NCBI GenBank assembly: GCA_028713345.1
Contig: JAQTOM010000014.1
Coordinates: 1 to 35,603, forward strand
DNA length: 35,603 nucleotides
From: Gallionellaceae bacterium
GTDB taxonomy: Bacteria > Pseudomonadota > Gammaproteobacteria > Burkholderiales > Gallionellaceae
Direction: 5' to 3'
The position numbers and the translations under genes were made by a program. Positions within the stretch are counted from its first letter, which is position 1; the number at the start of each line of letters is the position of its first letter. Below the pieces are notes generated by a model, which searched no databases, was not told where the DNA came from, and saw only the letters and a program-made list of their open reading frames with translations. Below are positions 1 to 8,830 of this stretch, piece by piece.

Positions 1-3
1 TTT

Positions 4-855
4 TTGCACCTGCAAAACGATTATGAGGTGAGGGCGATTTCCCGCCTGCGCGACAAGGTAACAGAACTCGGTACCAAGCTTTATATGCCAAGCGCAGACA
101 CCATTGAAAACTGCGTGGACAAGCAGAAATCTTATGCAATATGGCAGGCATCCGGTGTCCGCGTGCCTGAGACGATTTTATTGAATGACGAAAATGATTT
201 AAAGACGGCCTTTGACAAATTTGGTTCGACCATCTGGGTACGTGCAATTGAGGGCGGTGGCGGGCGTGGTGCGTTGCCAGCTGACAACTATGAGTTCGCC
301 AGGATATGGATTGAACGCTTCAAGGGGTGGGGGACGTTTACCGCATCGGAGCTGCTATCGGAAAAAAGTATTACTTGGCAATCGATTTGGTATGAGGGTG
401 AATTGGTTGTTGCGCAGACGCGCCGCCGCCGTAGCTGGAATTTCGGCAACCGCACACTTTCCGGGGTCACTGGCATAACCGGGGTTGGTGAAACTTGTTC
501 TGACCCTTTAGTGGATCGTATTGCACAAGACTCTATCCTTGCCATAGATAAAAAACCGCATGGGATTTTTTCGGCTGACATGACCTACGACTTTGCAGGC
601 TTTCCCAAGCCAACTGAAATCAATATCAGTCGTTTTTTTACGACGCATTATTTTTTTACCAAGGCGGGATTAAATTTTCCTGAGATTTATTGCAATATCG
701 CACTGGATAATAATTTCCCGGTGCTGGAGAAAAGGATTAATCCGCTACCTGATGGGTTAATCTGGATTCGCGGGATGGATCAAGCACCTGTTCTTACAAC
801 AGCAGATAAACTTGTAGAGTTTGAAAAAGAGTATGCCATTTCCATGGGAGCATAA
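4..855 (+). CDS. ATP-grasp domain protein (5' end probably outside window)
   Basis: ORF reaches the window edge; glycine-rich 'WVRAIEGGGGRGA' and 'ADMTYDFAGFPKPTEINISRF' resemble ATP-grasp/CarB-like folds. Confidence 0.7.
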   Translation: MHLQNDYEVRAISRLRDKVTELGTKLYMPSADTIENCVDKQKSYAIWQASGVRVPETILLNDENDLKTAFDKFGSTIWVRAIEGGGGRGALPADNYEFARIWIERFKGWGTFTASELLSEKSITWQSIWYEGELVVAQTRRRRSWNFGNRTLSGVTGITGVGETCSDPLVDRIAQDSILAIDKKPHGIFSADMTYDFAGFPKPTEINISRFFTTHYFFTKAGLNFPEIYCNIALDNNFPVLEKRINPLPDGLIWIRGMDQAPVLTTADKLVEFEKEYAISMGA

Positions 856-857
856 TT

Positions 858-1574
858 ATGTTGATTGATGAAAAAAAACACGTAGAGCAGGTATCGGGCT
901 GGTATTTAGAGGAACAGTTGGACTTTGACAAACGATTGATTCGTGGACGTTATGAAACATTAAAAAAATATTTAATTGGCCCCAATGGATTGGAGCTTGG
1001 TTCGGCAGATGGTCAGATGACTCGGTTTTTACTGGCAGACTTTGAAAAATTAACTATTGTGGATGGTGCTCCAGAGTTATTGGAAATGATTCCAGAAGCT
1101 CAAAACTTGACAAAGGTCCATAGCTTATTCGAGGAATTTAAGCCAAACGAAAAATTTAACACCATAATTATGGAGCATATATTGGAGCATGTTGAATTTC
1201 CGGTATCGTTGCTCAAGTTGGTGAAAAATTGGCTTGCTCCAAATGGCAGAATGTTACTAGGTGTGCCAAATGGGCACTCTATTCATCGTTTGGTTGCCGT
1301 AAAAATGGGTCTCTTAGAGAATCCATGTCAACTGAATAACCGAGATATTTCTCAAGGTCACCGCAGGGTTTATACGCCGGAAACATTCAGGAAAGATATA
1401 ACCGAGGCGGGTTTGCAGATTGAAACTATGGGGGGAGTCTTCTTTAAACCACTGTCGAATAAACAAATTCAAGATAACTGGACAGAGGAAATGATTCAAG
1501 GTTTCTATGCATTGGGAAAAGAATTCCCGTGGAATGCAGCTGATCTATACGCAGTATGCAGAATAGAACAATAA
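858..1574 (+). CDS. Class I SAM-dependent methyltransferase
   Basis: 'GLELGSADGQMTRFL', 'LTIVDGAPELLEMI', 'TIIMEHILEHVEFPVSLLKLVKNWLAPNGRMLLGVPN' are typical methyltransferase motifs. Confidence 0.85.
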   Translation: MLIDEKKHVEQVSGWYLEEQLDFDKRLIRGRYETLKKYLIGPNGLELGSADGQMTRFLLADFEKLTIVDGAPELLEMIPEAQNLTKVHSLFEEFKPNEKFNTIIMEHILEHVEFPVSLLKLVKNWLAPNGRMLLGVPNGHSIHRLVAVKMGLLENPCQLNNRDISQGHRRVYTPETFRKDITEAGLQIETMGGVFFKPLSNKQIQDNWTEEMIQGFYALGKEFPWNAADLYAVCRIEQ

Positions 1575-2224
1575 AAACGATTATCCTAGATTTGGATGGC
1601 CCGCTACTGGATGGCATGCAGCGGCACTACCAGTGTTATCGCGACATTTTGCTGGAGCATGGTTTTGCACCCATCCCGATGCGGCAATATTGGGAAATGA
1701 AGCGTAACCGGGTGGATCGTAGAAAATTGCTGGCTTTAAGCAATGCCAGCGATTTATACGATGAATTTCTGGCTTCATGGATTCAAAGAATTGAGGCCAG
1801 GAAATATCTTGCTTTAGACAGGCTCCAGAGCCGTGTTGAAGACATCTTGGTCAATTGGAAGAAATCCGGGATACGCTTGTTGCTTGCGACCATGCGGAAT
1901 AATGCAGCCCATCTTCATTGGCAACTTGATAAATTGGGAATTGCTGATTCTCTGGATGAGGTGGTTGTAGTGGGTAGTGGTCAGGCAGGCGCGAGCAAGT
2001 CGGCAGAAATTAAACCGTTGCTAAGTAATAAGCGTTTGGATGAGGTAATCTGGATTGGCGATACAGAGGTCGATATTCATGCTGCGCGTGAGCTGGGAGT
2101 TAAGGTCTGTGTACTGACTTGCGGCCTAAGGGCAGAGGAGTATCTTGCAAGCTTGGCTCCAGATATGATCGAAGAAAATTTAAGTTCCTTCGCCACAAAA
2201 TTAGTTTATCAGGCTGAGAAATGA
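1556..2224 (+). CDS. HAD-superfamily hydrolase (phosphatase-like)
   Basis: 'IILDLDGPLLDG' motif I, 'LLLATMRNN' motif II, 'VIWIGDTEVDIHAARELGVKVCVLTCG' motif IV; overlaps the preceding CDS. Confidence 0.85.
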   Translation: MQNRTIKTIILDLDGPLLDGMQRHYQCYRDILLEHGFAPIPMRQYWEMKRNRVDRRKLLALSNASDLYDEFLASWIQRIEARKYLALDRLQSRVEDILVNWKKSGIRLLLATMRNNAAHLHWQLDKLGIADSLDEVVVVGSGQAGASKSAEIKPLLSNKRLDEVIWIGDTEVDIHAARELGVKVCVLTCGLRAEEYLASLAPDMIEENLSSFATKLVYQAEK

Positions 2225-2228
2225 TTCG

Positions 2229-2627
2229 ATGATTCGATTATTCGATACCGAGTCCACGCGGTTTGTCGTGGCTGGCGGGATCAATACAATTTTTAGCTAC
2301 GTGCTATATCTGCTGCTGTTGCCAATTACGGCATACGTCATAGCGTATTCAATTTCGTTCATCGCGGGTGTCGTCAGTGGCTATACATTAAACACGCTCT
2401 TGGTGTTCAAGCAGCCATGGACGTTAAAAAAATTATTCCAATACCCCTTGGTATATATTGCCCAATATCTTGTCGGCATAGTGCTTTTATCGATTCTCGT
2501 GGGCTACTTGAACATTAATGAAAGATTGGCACCGCTCGTTAATGTTGTTCTGCTTTTACCGCTTACATTTATTTTAAGCAAAAAAATCATTAAACCTGGA
2601 GTAAAGCATGAAACGATCCGTCAATGA
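2229..2627 (+). CDS. GtrA-like family membrane protein
   Basis: 'TRFVVAGGINTIFSYVLYLLLL...SFIAGVVSGYTLNTLLVFK' with four predicted TM segments, GtrA-like pattern. Confidence 0.8.
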   Translation: MIRLFDTESTRFVVAGGINTIFSYVLYLLLLPITAYVIAYSISFIAGVVSGYTLNTLLVFKQPWTLKKLFQYPLVYIAQYLVGIVLLSILVGYLNINERLAPLVNVVLLLPLTFILSKKIIKPGVKHETIRQ

Positions 2628-3045
2628 CTGCGTAATACTCGATTTGCCAAAGATTAGTGATGCACGTGGAAATTTAACCTTCATCGAGGGCAACAGCCAC
2701 ATCCCTTTTGATATCAAGCGGGTTTATTATTTATATGATGTGCCTGGCGGCGCCGAACGAGGCGAGCACGCACACAAAGATTTACATCAGTTAATTGTAG
2801 CCATATCTGGCAGTTTTGATGTTATTTTGAATGACGGCCACGAAGAGCGGAGGTTTCATTTAAACAGGTCTTATTTTGGCTTGTATGTATGCCCCATGAT
2901 GTGGCGTGGCCTCGATAATTTTTCATCAGGTTCTGTATGTATGGTTTTGGCCTCCGATATCTATGATGAAAATGATTATATAAGAGAACGCGAAGTGTTT
3001 TTTCAACTTGCACAAGACGAACAAAATGACCATTCCATTCCTTGA
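2608..3045 (+). CDS. WxcM/FdtA-like sugar 3,4-ketoisomerase (cupin)
   Basis: '[62 protein letters not shown]' is the FdtA/QdtA/WxcM signature. Confidence 0.85.
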   Translation: MKRSVNDCVILDLPKISDARGNLTFIEGNSHIPFDIKRVYYLYDVPGGAERGEHAHKDLHQLIVAISGSFDVILNDGHEERRFHLNRSYFGLYVCPMMWRGLDNFSSGSVCMVLASDIYDENDYIREREVFFQLAQDEQNDHSIP

Positions 3046-4129
3046 CATCAAAGCCCAGCATGTCGAAATAAAAGATGCACTAGATGCCGCCTATCACCGC
3101 GTTATCAATTCTGGTCAGTATATTCTAGGTTCTGAGGTTATAGCTTTTGAACAAGAGTTCGCTGCTTACTGCGATACCAAATATTGTGTTGGTGTCAGCA
3201 ATGGCCTGGAAGCGCTGCATCTAGTTTTACGAGCATACGATATTGGCAACGGCGACGAGGTGATTGTTCCTACCAATACCTACATTGCAACATGGCTGGC
3301 AGTGTCGTACTGCGGAGCCAAGCCAATACCCGTCGAACCTGACGAAAAAACATATAACCTTGACCCCGCACTAATTGAGGCGGCAATTACACCTCGCACC
3401 AAGGCGATCATTGCTGTGCATCTATATGGTCAGCCCGCAGATATGGACGCGATAAATGCGATTGCCAAACGCCACAAGCTGAAATTAATTGAAGATGCAG
3501 CCCAAGCGCATGGAGCCTTATACAAGGGGCGAAAAGTGGGCGGCTTGGGCGATGCTGCGGGGTTTAGTTTCTATCCGGGCAAGAATCTCGGTGCTATAGG
3601 CGACGCGGGTGCAATTACAACGAATGATGCGGATATTGCGCATAAGGTAAGTGTGTTGCGTAACTATGGTTCTCAAATAAAGTATCACAATGAAGTAAAG
3701 GGGTTTAACTCACGGCTCGATGAGTTGCAGGCAGCGTTTCTGCGTGAGAAACTGAAAAAACTAGATGAGTGGAATGGGCGGCGTAAACGATTGGCAGTGG
3801 AATATCTTCGCCAATTTACGGGTGGCGATCTCGGCCTGCCCTTTGTCCCGGAATGGGCAGATCCCGTCTGGCATTTGTTCGTCGTGCGATCAGCGCGGCG
3901 TGATGCACTTCAATCGCATCTCGCTGAACAGGGGATCGGCGCAATGATTCACTATCCCATCCCGCCATACCTGCAGGCTGCTTATGCAGAACTGGGTTTC
4001 AGAGTGGGCGATTTCCCTATTGCGGATGTTATCCATAGAGAGGTGTTGAGCTTACCTATAGGGCCGCATGTGAGAAATTGGGAAATAAATATTGTAGTTA
4101 AATCAGTTAGAGATTTTTTGGATGCGTGA
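3026..4129 (+). CDS. DegT/DnrJ/EryC1/StrS family PLP-dependent sugar aminotransferase (FdtB-like)
   Basis: '[35 protein letters not shown]', '[42 protein letters not shown]' (PLP Lys region). ORF track begins at a TTG at 3008; the ATG at 3026 is the more likely start. Confidence 0.9.
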   Translation: MTIPFLDIKAQHVEIKDALDAAYHRVINSGQYILGSEVIAFEQEFAAYCDTKYCVGVSNGLEALHLVLRAYDIGNGDEVIVPTNTYIATWLAVSYCGAKPIPVEPDEKTYNLDPALIEAAITPRTKAIIAVHLYGQPADMDAINAIAKRHKLKLIEDAAQAHGALYKGRKVGGLGDAAGFSFYPGKNLGAIGDAGAITTNDADIAHKVSVLRNYGSQIKYHNEVKGFNSRLDELQAAFLREKLKKLDEWNGRRKRLAVEYLRQFTGGDLGLPFVPEWADPVWHLFVVRSARRDALQSHLAEQGIGAMIHYPIPPYLQAAYAELGFRVGDFPIADVIHREVLSLPIGPHVRNWEINIVVKSVRDFLDA

Positions 4130-4289
4130 GCCTACCCATCGAATACGGATAGCGCCTAATTGAGGCCGTCTCTTGGTGTGCGAGTTTTAAGGAACGCAGA
4201 TTATCCGTCTCGTTCGCCATGCCCATTTTGTATGGCTTGGCACGAGCGAAAAAATCTCTTTTCCTTTGGTTAATCCAGGTGCATAGGGT

Positions 4290-5033
4290 ATGACAGTGCC
4301 GTTGGTGACGATTGCGGTTCCATCTTTTAACCAAGGGCGATTCTTGGACGATGCACTGACTTCTATTTTTCAACAGGAAATACCTGTTGAAGTATTTGTC
4401 CTGGATGGCGGATCGACGGATAACTCCCCGGAGGTTATCCACAGGTGGGAACACCGCCTGGCTGGCTGGCGTAGTCATGCCGATGAGGGGCAGGCGGCAG
4501 CGATCAACGAAGGTGTTGCACGGGGGCGTGCGCCCTATGTGTGCTGGATGAATAGTGACGACTGGTTTTTGCCTTCCGGCTTGGCGAAACTGCTTGCCGA
4601 ACTGGAAAATCATCCTGAAGCGCCTGCTGTGTATGGGCGTGCATGGAATGTGGTGCAAAAATCGGGAAAGCGATATCCGGTCTGGGTGGAGCCGTTCAAC
4701 GAACGCCGCCTAGCTTTGCGCTGCATCATTTCCCAGCCTGCAACCCTGATTCGACGCACAGCCTGGGAGGCCGTGGGTGGCGTGGATGAAAAGTTGCACA
4801 TGGCGATGGACTATGACTTGTGGTGGCGGCTGTTTAAGCGGTTTGGACCATTACATTTTCTGGATGATTTTGTGGCGGTAAATCGGGAGCACGTGGATAC
4901 CAAGACTAAAACCCAGCGTCGTAAACATTATCGGGAGGCAATGGACGTTGTGCGCAGACACTATGGTCGAGTACCATTGAAATGGTGGTTGGCGCAGCCT
5001 TACGCGGTGTGGTTTAAATCAATAGCTGGTTAA
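4290..5033 (+). CDS. Glycosyltransferase family 2
   Basis: 'PLVTIAVPSFNQGRFLDDALTSIFQQEIPVEVFVLDGGSTDNS' and 'CWMNSDDWF' (DxD-like). Confidence 0.9.
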   Translation: MTVPLVTIAVPSFNQGRFLDDALTSIFQQEIPVEVFVLDGGSTDNSPEVIHRWEHRLAGWRSHADEGQAAAINEGVARGRAPYVCWMNSDDWFLPSGLAKLLAELENHPEAPAVYGRAWNVVQKSGKRYPVWVEPFNERRLALRCIISQPATLIRRTAWEAVGGVDEKLHMAMDYDLWWRLFKRFGPLHFLDDFVAVNREHVDTKTKTQRRKHYREAMDVVRRHYGRVPLKWWLAQPYAVWFKSIAG

Positions 5034-5048
5034 TCGGAACAGGATCAC

Positions 5049-6161
5049 ATGCGGGTTCTACATTTCTTTAAGACATCCTTCCCCGATACGATGGGGGGTG
5101 TTGAGCAGGTTATCAATCAGATTGCCAGAGGTGCCACCAAACTCGGTGTCAAGACCGATGTCCTTTCACTTACGCCAGACCGGGTTGCGCGCGCTATCGA
5201 AATCGATGGTTACCTGGCGCATCGTGCTCGTATGGATTTCCAGATTGCTTCGACGGGGTTTTCGGCTTCGGCCTTCTTGCGTTTTGCGCAGTTGGCGCAG
5301 AAGGCGGATGTCATTCATTACCACTTCCCATGGCCATTCATGGATGTGGTGCATTTTGCGACCCGGGTAAAGAGGCCGACGGTGGTGACTTATCACTCGG
5401 ATATCATTCGCCAAAAGTATCTGCTCAAGCTTTATCGCCCTTTAAAGCAAAGGTTTCTGGCAAGCATGGATTGCATTGTCGCCACCTCGCCGAATTATCT
5501 GGCGACCAGCGATGTGCTGGGGAGGTTTTCAGACAAGGTCAGCGTGATTCCGATTGGGCTGGACAAGGCCACCTACCCACAGCCGCTGCCAGATCGTTTG
5601 CAGTTCTGGCGCGAGAAACTCGGCTTGAAATTCTTCTTGTTCGTCGGAGTCCTTCGTTACTACAAGGGTCTCCATGTTTTGATAGAGGCGGCACAAGGAG
5701 CAGACTACCCCATCGTGATTGTTGGTGCGGGTCCGATTGAACAGGAATTGAAGGCGCAGGCCGTGCAGCTTGGTTTACGCAATATTCACTTTCTTGGACT
5801 CTTGCCTGACAGTGATAAAGTCGCGCTACTGACGCTGTGCTATGGGGTGGTGTTCCCTTCGCATCTGCGCTCTGAGGCTTTTGGTATTTCGCTGCTGGAG
5901 GGGGCGATGTACGGCAAGCCGATGATCTCCAGTGAAATTGGCACTGGAACGACTTTTATTAATATCGGCGATGAAACCGGGCTGGTGGTGCCACCCAGCG
6001 ATCCCGTGGCACTGCGGCAAGCTATGTGTTATCTGTGGGAGCACCCCGAGGAAGCTGCCAAAATGGGCAAATGCGCCGAAGAACGGTATTGGAAACACTT
6101 TACGGCAGAGCAGATGGTGAAGTCGTATATGGATTTGTACAGCGGCCTGGTGAGACGATAG
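5049..6161 (+). CDS. Glycosyltransferase family 4
   Basis: 'MGGVEQVINQIARGATKLG', 'FLFVGVLRYYKGLHVLIEAA', 'PSHLRSEAFGISLLEGAMYGKPMISSEIGTGTTFIN'. Confidence 0.92.
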   Translation: MRVLHFFKTSFPDTMGGVEQVINQIARGATKLGVKTDVLSLTPDRVARAIEIDGYLAHRARMDFQIASTGFSASAFLRFAQLAQKADVIHYHFPWPFMDVVHFATRVKRPTVVTYHSDIIRQKYLLKLYRPLKQRFLASMDCIVATSPNYLATSDVLGRFSDKVSVIPIGLDKATYPQPLPDRLQFWREKLGLKFFLFVGVLRYYKGLHVLIEAAQGADYPIVIVGAGPIEQELKAQAVQLGLRNIHFLGLLPDSDKVALLTLCYGVVFPSHLRSEAFGISLLEGAMYGKPMISSEIGTGTTFINIGDETGLVVPPSDPVALRQAMCYLWEHPEEAAKMGKCAEERYWKHFTAEQMVKSYMDLYSGLVRR

Positions 6162-6180
6162 GCTGGGTGGAGGATTTAAT

Positions 6181-7065
6181 TTGCCTAATTCCATTGCATT
6201 ACGCAAGATTATTGTCACTGGCGCGACCAGCATGATTGGACATTTTTTGTTGCCCCGTCTGGTGGAGGCCGGCTATGAGGTGCATGCCATCAGCCGTGGC
6301 TATGTGGCCAATCCAGGAGCGGCATGGGCAAATGTAATCTGGCATCAGGCGGATATTACCCGCCCCGGACAACTGCCAAAACTTGATGCGGTAGCGCTTA
6401 TCCATCTCGGCCCACTATGGTTATTGCCGCCTTTGCTGCCCGCATTGAATTCGCTCAAGGTTGAGCGCGTGATCGGGTTTGGCTCGACCAGCCTCTTCAG
6501 CAAGGCGGTCTCTGCCGACGCGGGTGAGCGCGATTTCGTCGCCCGTCTTGCCGCTGCGGAAGATGCGATCAGGCAGCAAGGTGACAGCCTGGGAATTAAA
6601 TGGACGGTATTCCGCCCGACGCTGATCTACGATGGTGTCCGGGATAAAAACATTACGGTGATTACGCGTTTTGTCCGGCGCTATGGTTTTTTTCCGCTGC
6701 CGGGAAAAGCGGTGGGGCTGCGCCAGCCGGTCCATGCCGATGATCTCGCCGCCGCGTGTGTAAGCTGCCTCAATCATTCATCCACTTTCAACAAGGCATA
6801 CAACTTGAGCGGCGGGGAGACCATGAGCTACCGGCAGATGGTGGAAAGAATTTTCATGTCGCTCGGCAAGCCGCCCCGGTTTGTGCCTGTCCCACTGGGG
6901 TTATTCCGGCTGGCCATCCGCATCGCCTCACTGTTGCCGGGCAAACGTGGATTAACCGGGGAGATGGTCACACGCATGAATGCTGACTTGGCTTTTGACC
7001 ACGCTGACGCAACCCGTGACTTTGGCTTTGCGCCACGTAACTTCAATTTGAATTGCCGCACTTGA
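6181..7065 (+). CDS. NAD-dependent epimerase/dehydratase (extended SDR)
   Basis: 'IIVTGATSMIGHFLLPRLVEAGYEVHAISRG' Rossmann motif; TTG start preceded by GGAGG. Confidence 0.85.
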   Translation: MPNSIALRKIIVTGATSMIGHFLLPRLVEAGYEVHAISRGYVANPGAAWANVIWHQADITRPGQLPKLDAVALIHLGPLWLLPPLLPALNSLKVERVIGFGSTSLFSKAVSADAGERDFVARLAAAEDAIRQQGDSLGIKWTVFRPTLIYDGVRDKNITVITRFVRRYGFFPLPGKAVGLRQPVHADDLAAACVSCLNHSSTFNKAYNLSGGETMSYRQMVERIFMSLGKPPRFVPVPLGLFRLAIRIASLLPGKRGLTGEMVTRMNADLAFDHADATRDFGFAPRNFNLNCRT

Positions 7066-7121
7066 GATGAATCATGTGAATGGCCGTGGAGTTATAGGTT
7101 CGGCACACTTTATCCATGAAT

Positions 7122-7187
7122 CCGTTCGCATTGAGCCTGTCGAAATGTGTACGGATTCATGTGCTTCGACATGCTCAGCACGAACGG
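7122..7187. repeat. REP-like imperfect palindrome
   Basis: CCGTTCGCATTGAGCCTGTCGAA (7122-7144) vs reverse complement of TTCGACATGCTCAGCACGAACGG (7165-7187): 19/23 match. Resembles the widely dispersed 'TTCGACAGGCTCAGCACGAACGG' elements. Confidence 0.8.
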
Positions 7188-7228
7188 TGGTTTAGTTTAA
7201 TCCGTGCCGGATCAATAGTTTTGCATAG

Positions 7229-7270
7229 CCAACTGACTTATTCATCAAACGACGATGAATAAGTCATTGG
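7229..7270. terminator. Candidate bidirectional stem-loop between convergent gene blocks
   Basis: TGACTTATTCATC (7234-7246) and GATGAATAAGTCA (7254-7266), perfect 13-bp stem, 7-nt loop, extended by CCAA/TTGG with one bulge; lies between the + strand epimerase and the - strand YHS gene. No clear U-tract. Confidence 0.5.
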
Positions 7271-7317
7271 TTAACGCCAGCCTGGTCGCTGGCTATCTTC
7301 AAGCGAAAGGGGCAGAG

Positions 7318-7806
7318 TCAGGATCGGTGGCCACTGCAACAGGAAGCCTTATGCACCTCCAGGTTCCCTATCTCGCATTCCTCCTCATAATGCACAAATG
7401 CCCGGCGCAAACGCTCCGCGAAACCCTCGCCGAGCTGTACGCCAATCTCAGCCAGTTTTTCCTCGATCTGCTCCGCCGTCGCCTGGAGCAGGTCATAGGT
7501 GATCGCCACGCTGTCGCCCTCGGCCGAGACGACCTGGATACCCATCATGGCCTGCAACGCATCGCTTAGAGTCTTTGCCTGGCTGGACGATAAAGGCTGC
7601 GCCAAACGCAGGCGTCTTTGCTTGATTACCGAAAGTCCTTCCTGTTTCGGGGCCTTCTGTCCGGGTATGCCGACATACAGGTGGGGGTTGGCCTGGAAAC
7701 GTTCCTGGCATTGTTTGGAGCAGAAGGCATAAGAACCACCACGATACATAATCTGGTTGTCATTGGAATCAACTTGCATCCCGCAAACGTAATCTTTGGT
7801 TAACAT
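7318..7806 (-). CDS. YHS-domain metal-binding protein
   Basis: 'MLTKDYVCGMQVDSNDNQIMYRGGSYAFCSKQCQERFQANPHLYV' is a YHS domain; start set at internal Met of the ORF-track model. Confidence 0.8.
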   Translation of the reverse strand: MLTKDYVCGMQVDSNDNQIMYRGGSYAFCSKQCQERFQANPHLYVGIPGQKAPKQEGLSVIKQRRLRLAQPLSSSQAKTLSDALQAMMGIQVVSAEGDSVAITYDLLQATAEQIEEKLAEIGVQLGEGFAERLRRAFVHYEEECEIGNLEVHKASCCSGHRS

Positions 7807-7860
7807 TTCATTTCTCCTTTCGTTGTCGTGCAGCGCGGTGTAACCCGCCAAATGCCGGAT

Positions 7861-8502
7861 TTAACCAGCCGACCCCATGTGCGGAAAAAATGCGGGGGTC
7901 TTTTGGGCATACCGGATATAGGCATCTCCAAATTCTTCTGTCGCTTCCCGTTCCTCACGCCGCGCCAAGCGCACATACATCCACACCAGCACTGGGAGCA
8001 TCAGCAGCGTCAGGATCGTTGGCCATTGCAACAGGAAGCCGAACATGATGAGCACAAAAGCATCGTATTGCGGATGGCGAACCCTGGCGTAAGGCCCGGT
8101 AGTCGCCAGACGGTGTGCACGTTGCGCCCGATAGAGCACCTTCCATGCGGATGACAGGAGAAAGAATCCGCCGACGATGAATGCCATGCTGAGCAGATGA
8201 AACGGCCCGAAATGTGGATTCGCGCGCCAGCCGAACAGCATTTCAAGCAGATGGCCGGAATCGTGCGCGAACCAGTCCACGCCCGGATAGCGGCTTTGCA
8301 GCCAACCGGAGAGCAGATAGATGGTGAGCGGGAAGCCGTACATTTCGGTGAACAGCGCCACGATAAACGCCGAGAACGCGCCGAACGAGCGCCAGTCGCG
8401 CCGGCTTTGCGGCTTGGCAAAGCTGAAGGCAAAGATGATGAACACCAGAGAGTTGATGATGACCAGCGACCAGAGTCCGTAATCGGGAAACGGTGCGTTC
8501 AT
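7861..8502 (-). CDS. Isoprenylcysteine carboxyl methyltransferase (ICMT)-like membrane protein
   Basis: 'LATTGPYARVRHPQYDAFVLIMFGFLLQWPTILTLLMLPVLVWMYVRLARREEREATEEFGDAYIRYAQKTPAFFP' is the ICMT/PEMT-like C-terminal signature; ATG overlaps upstream stop. Confidence 0.85.
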   Translation of the reverse strand: MNAPFPDYGLWSLVIINSLVFIIFAFSFAKPQSRRDWRSFGAFSAFIVALFTEMYGFPLTIYLLSGWLQSRYPGVDWFAHDSGHLLEMLFGWRANPHFGPFHLLSMAFIVGGFFLLSSAWKVLYRAQRAHRLATTGPYARVRHPQYDAFVLIMFGFLLQWPTILTLLMLPVLVWMYVRLARREEREATEEFGDAYIRYAQKTPAFFPHMGSAG

Positions 8503-8744
8503 TTCGAGTCTCCTTCGGATGGATCATGTTTATGCGTATTCTGGCCGTGACCGCCGTGGTCATGGTGCATGAACAGGTGCATCAGCGGACAGGCCAGCAA
8601 AAACAGGTAAGGTAATATCCCCAACAGGTGCGCGCGGTGTTCGGTAAACAGGAAGAAACCGGCAACCGCAAGAAAGCCGATCAACGCCCAATTGCTGCGG
8701 GGACTTTGTCCGCCATAATTATTCGATTCATTTTCAGGTGCCAT
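8499..8744 (-). CDS. DUF2933-like small His-rich membrane protein
   Basis: 'LPYLFLLACPLMHLFMHHDHGGHGQ' motif; RBS GGAGG upstream of ATG. Confidence 0.75.
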   Translation of the reverse strand: MAPENESNNYGGQSPRSNWALIGFLAVAGFFLFTEHRAHLLGILPYLFLLACPLMHLFMHHDHGGHGQNTHKHDPSEGDSK

Positions 8745-8830
8745 GTTGCCTCCGATAATTTTCTGACGTTTCCTGTAATACGCTTAGTACATCTTGCACC
8801 TGACGCAAACCAATAGCGTGATCGGCTCTG

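Noticed and set aside
4107-4658. 183-aa minus strand ORF across the aminotransferase-GT2 gap
   Set aside because: Mostly antisense to the GT2 gene with no recognisable motifs.
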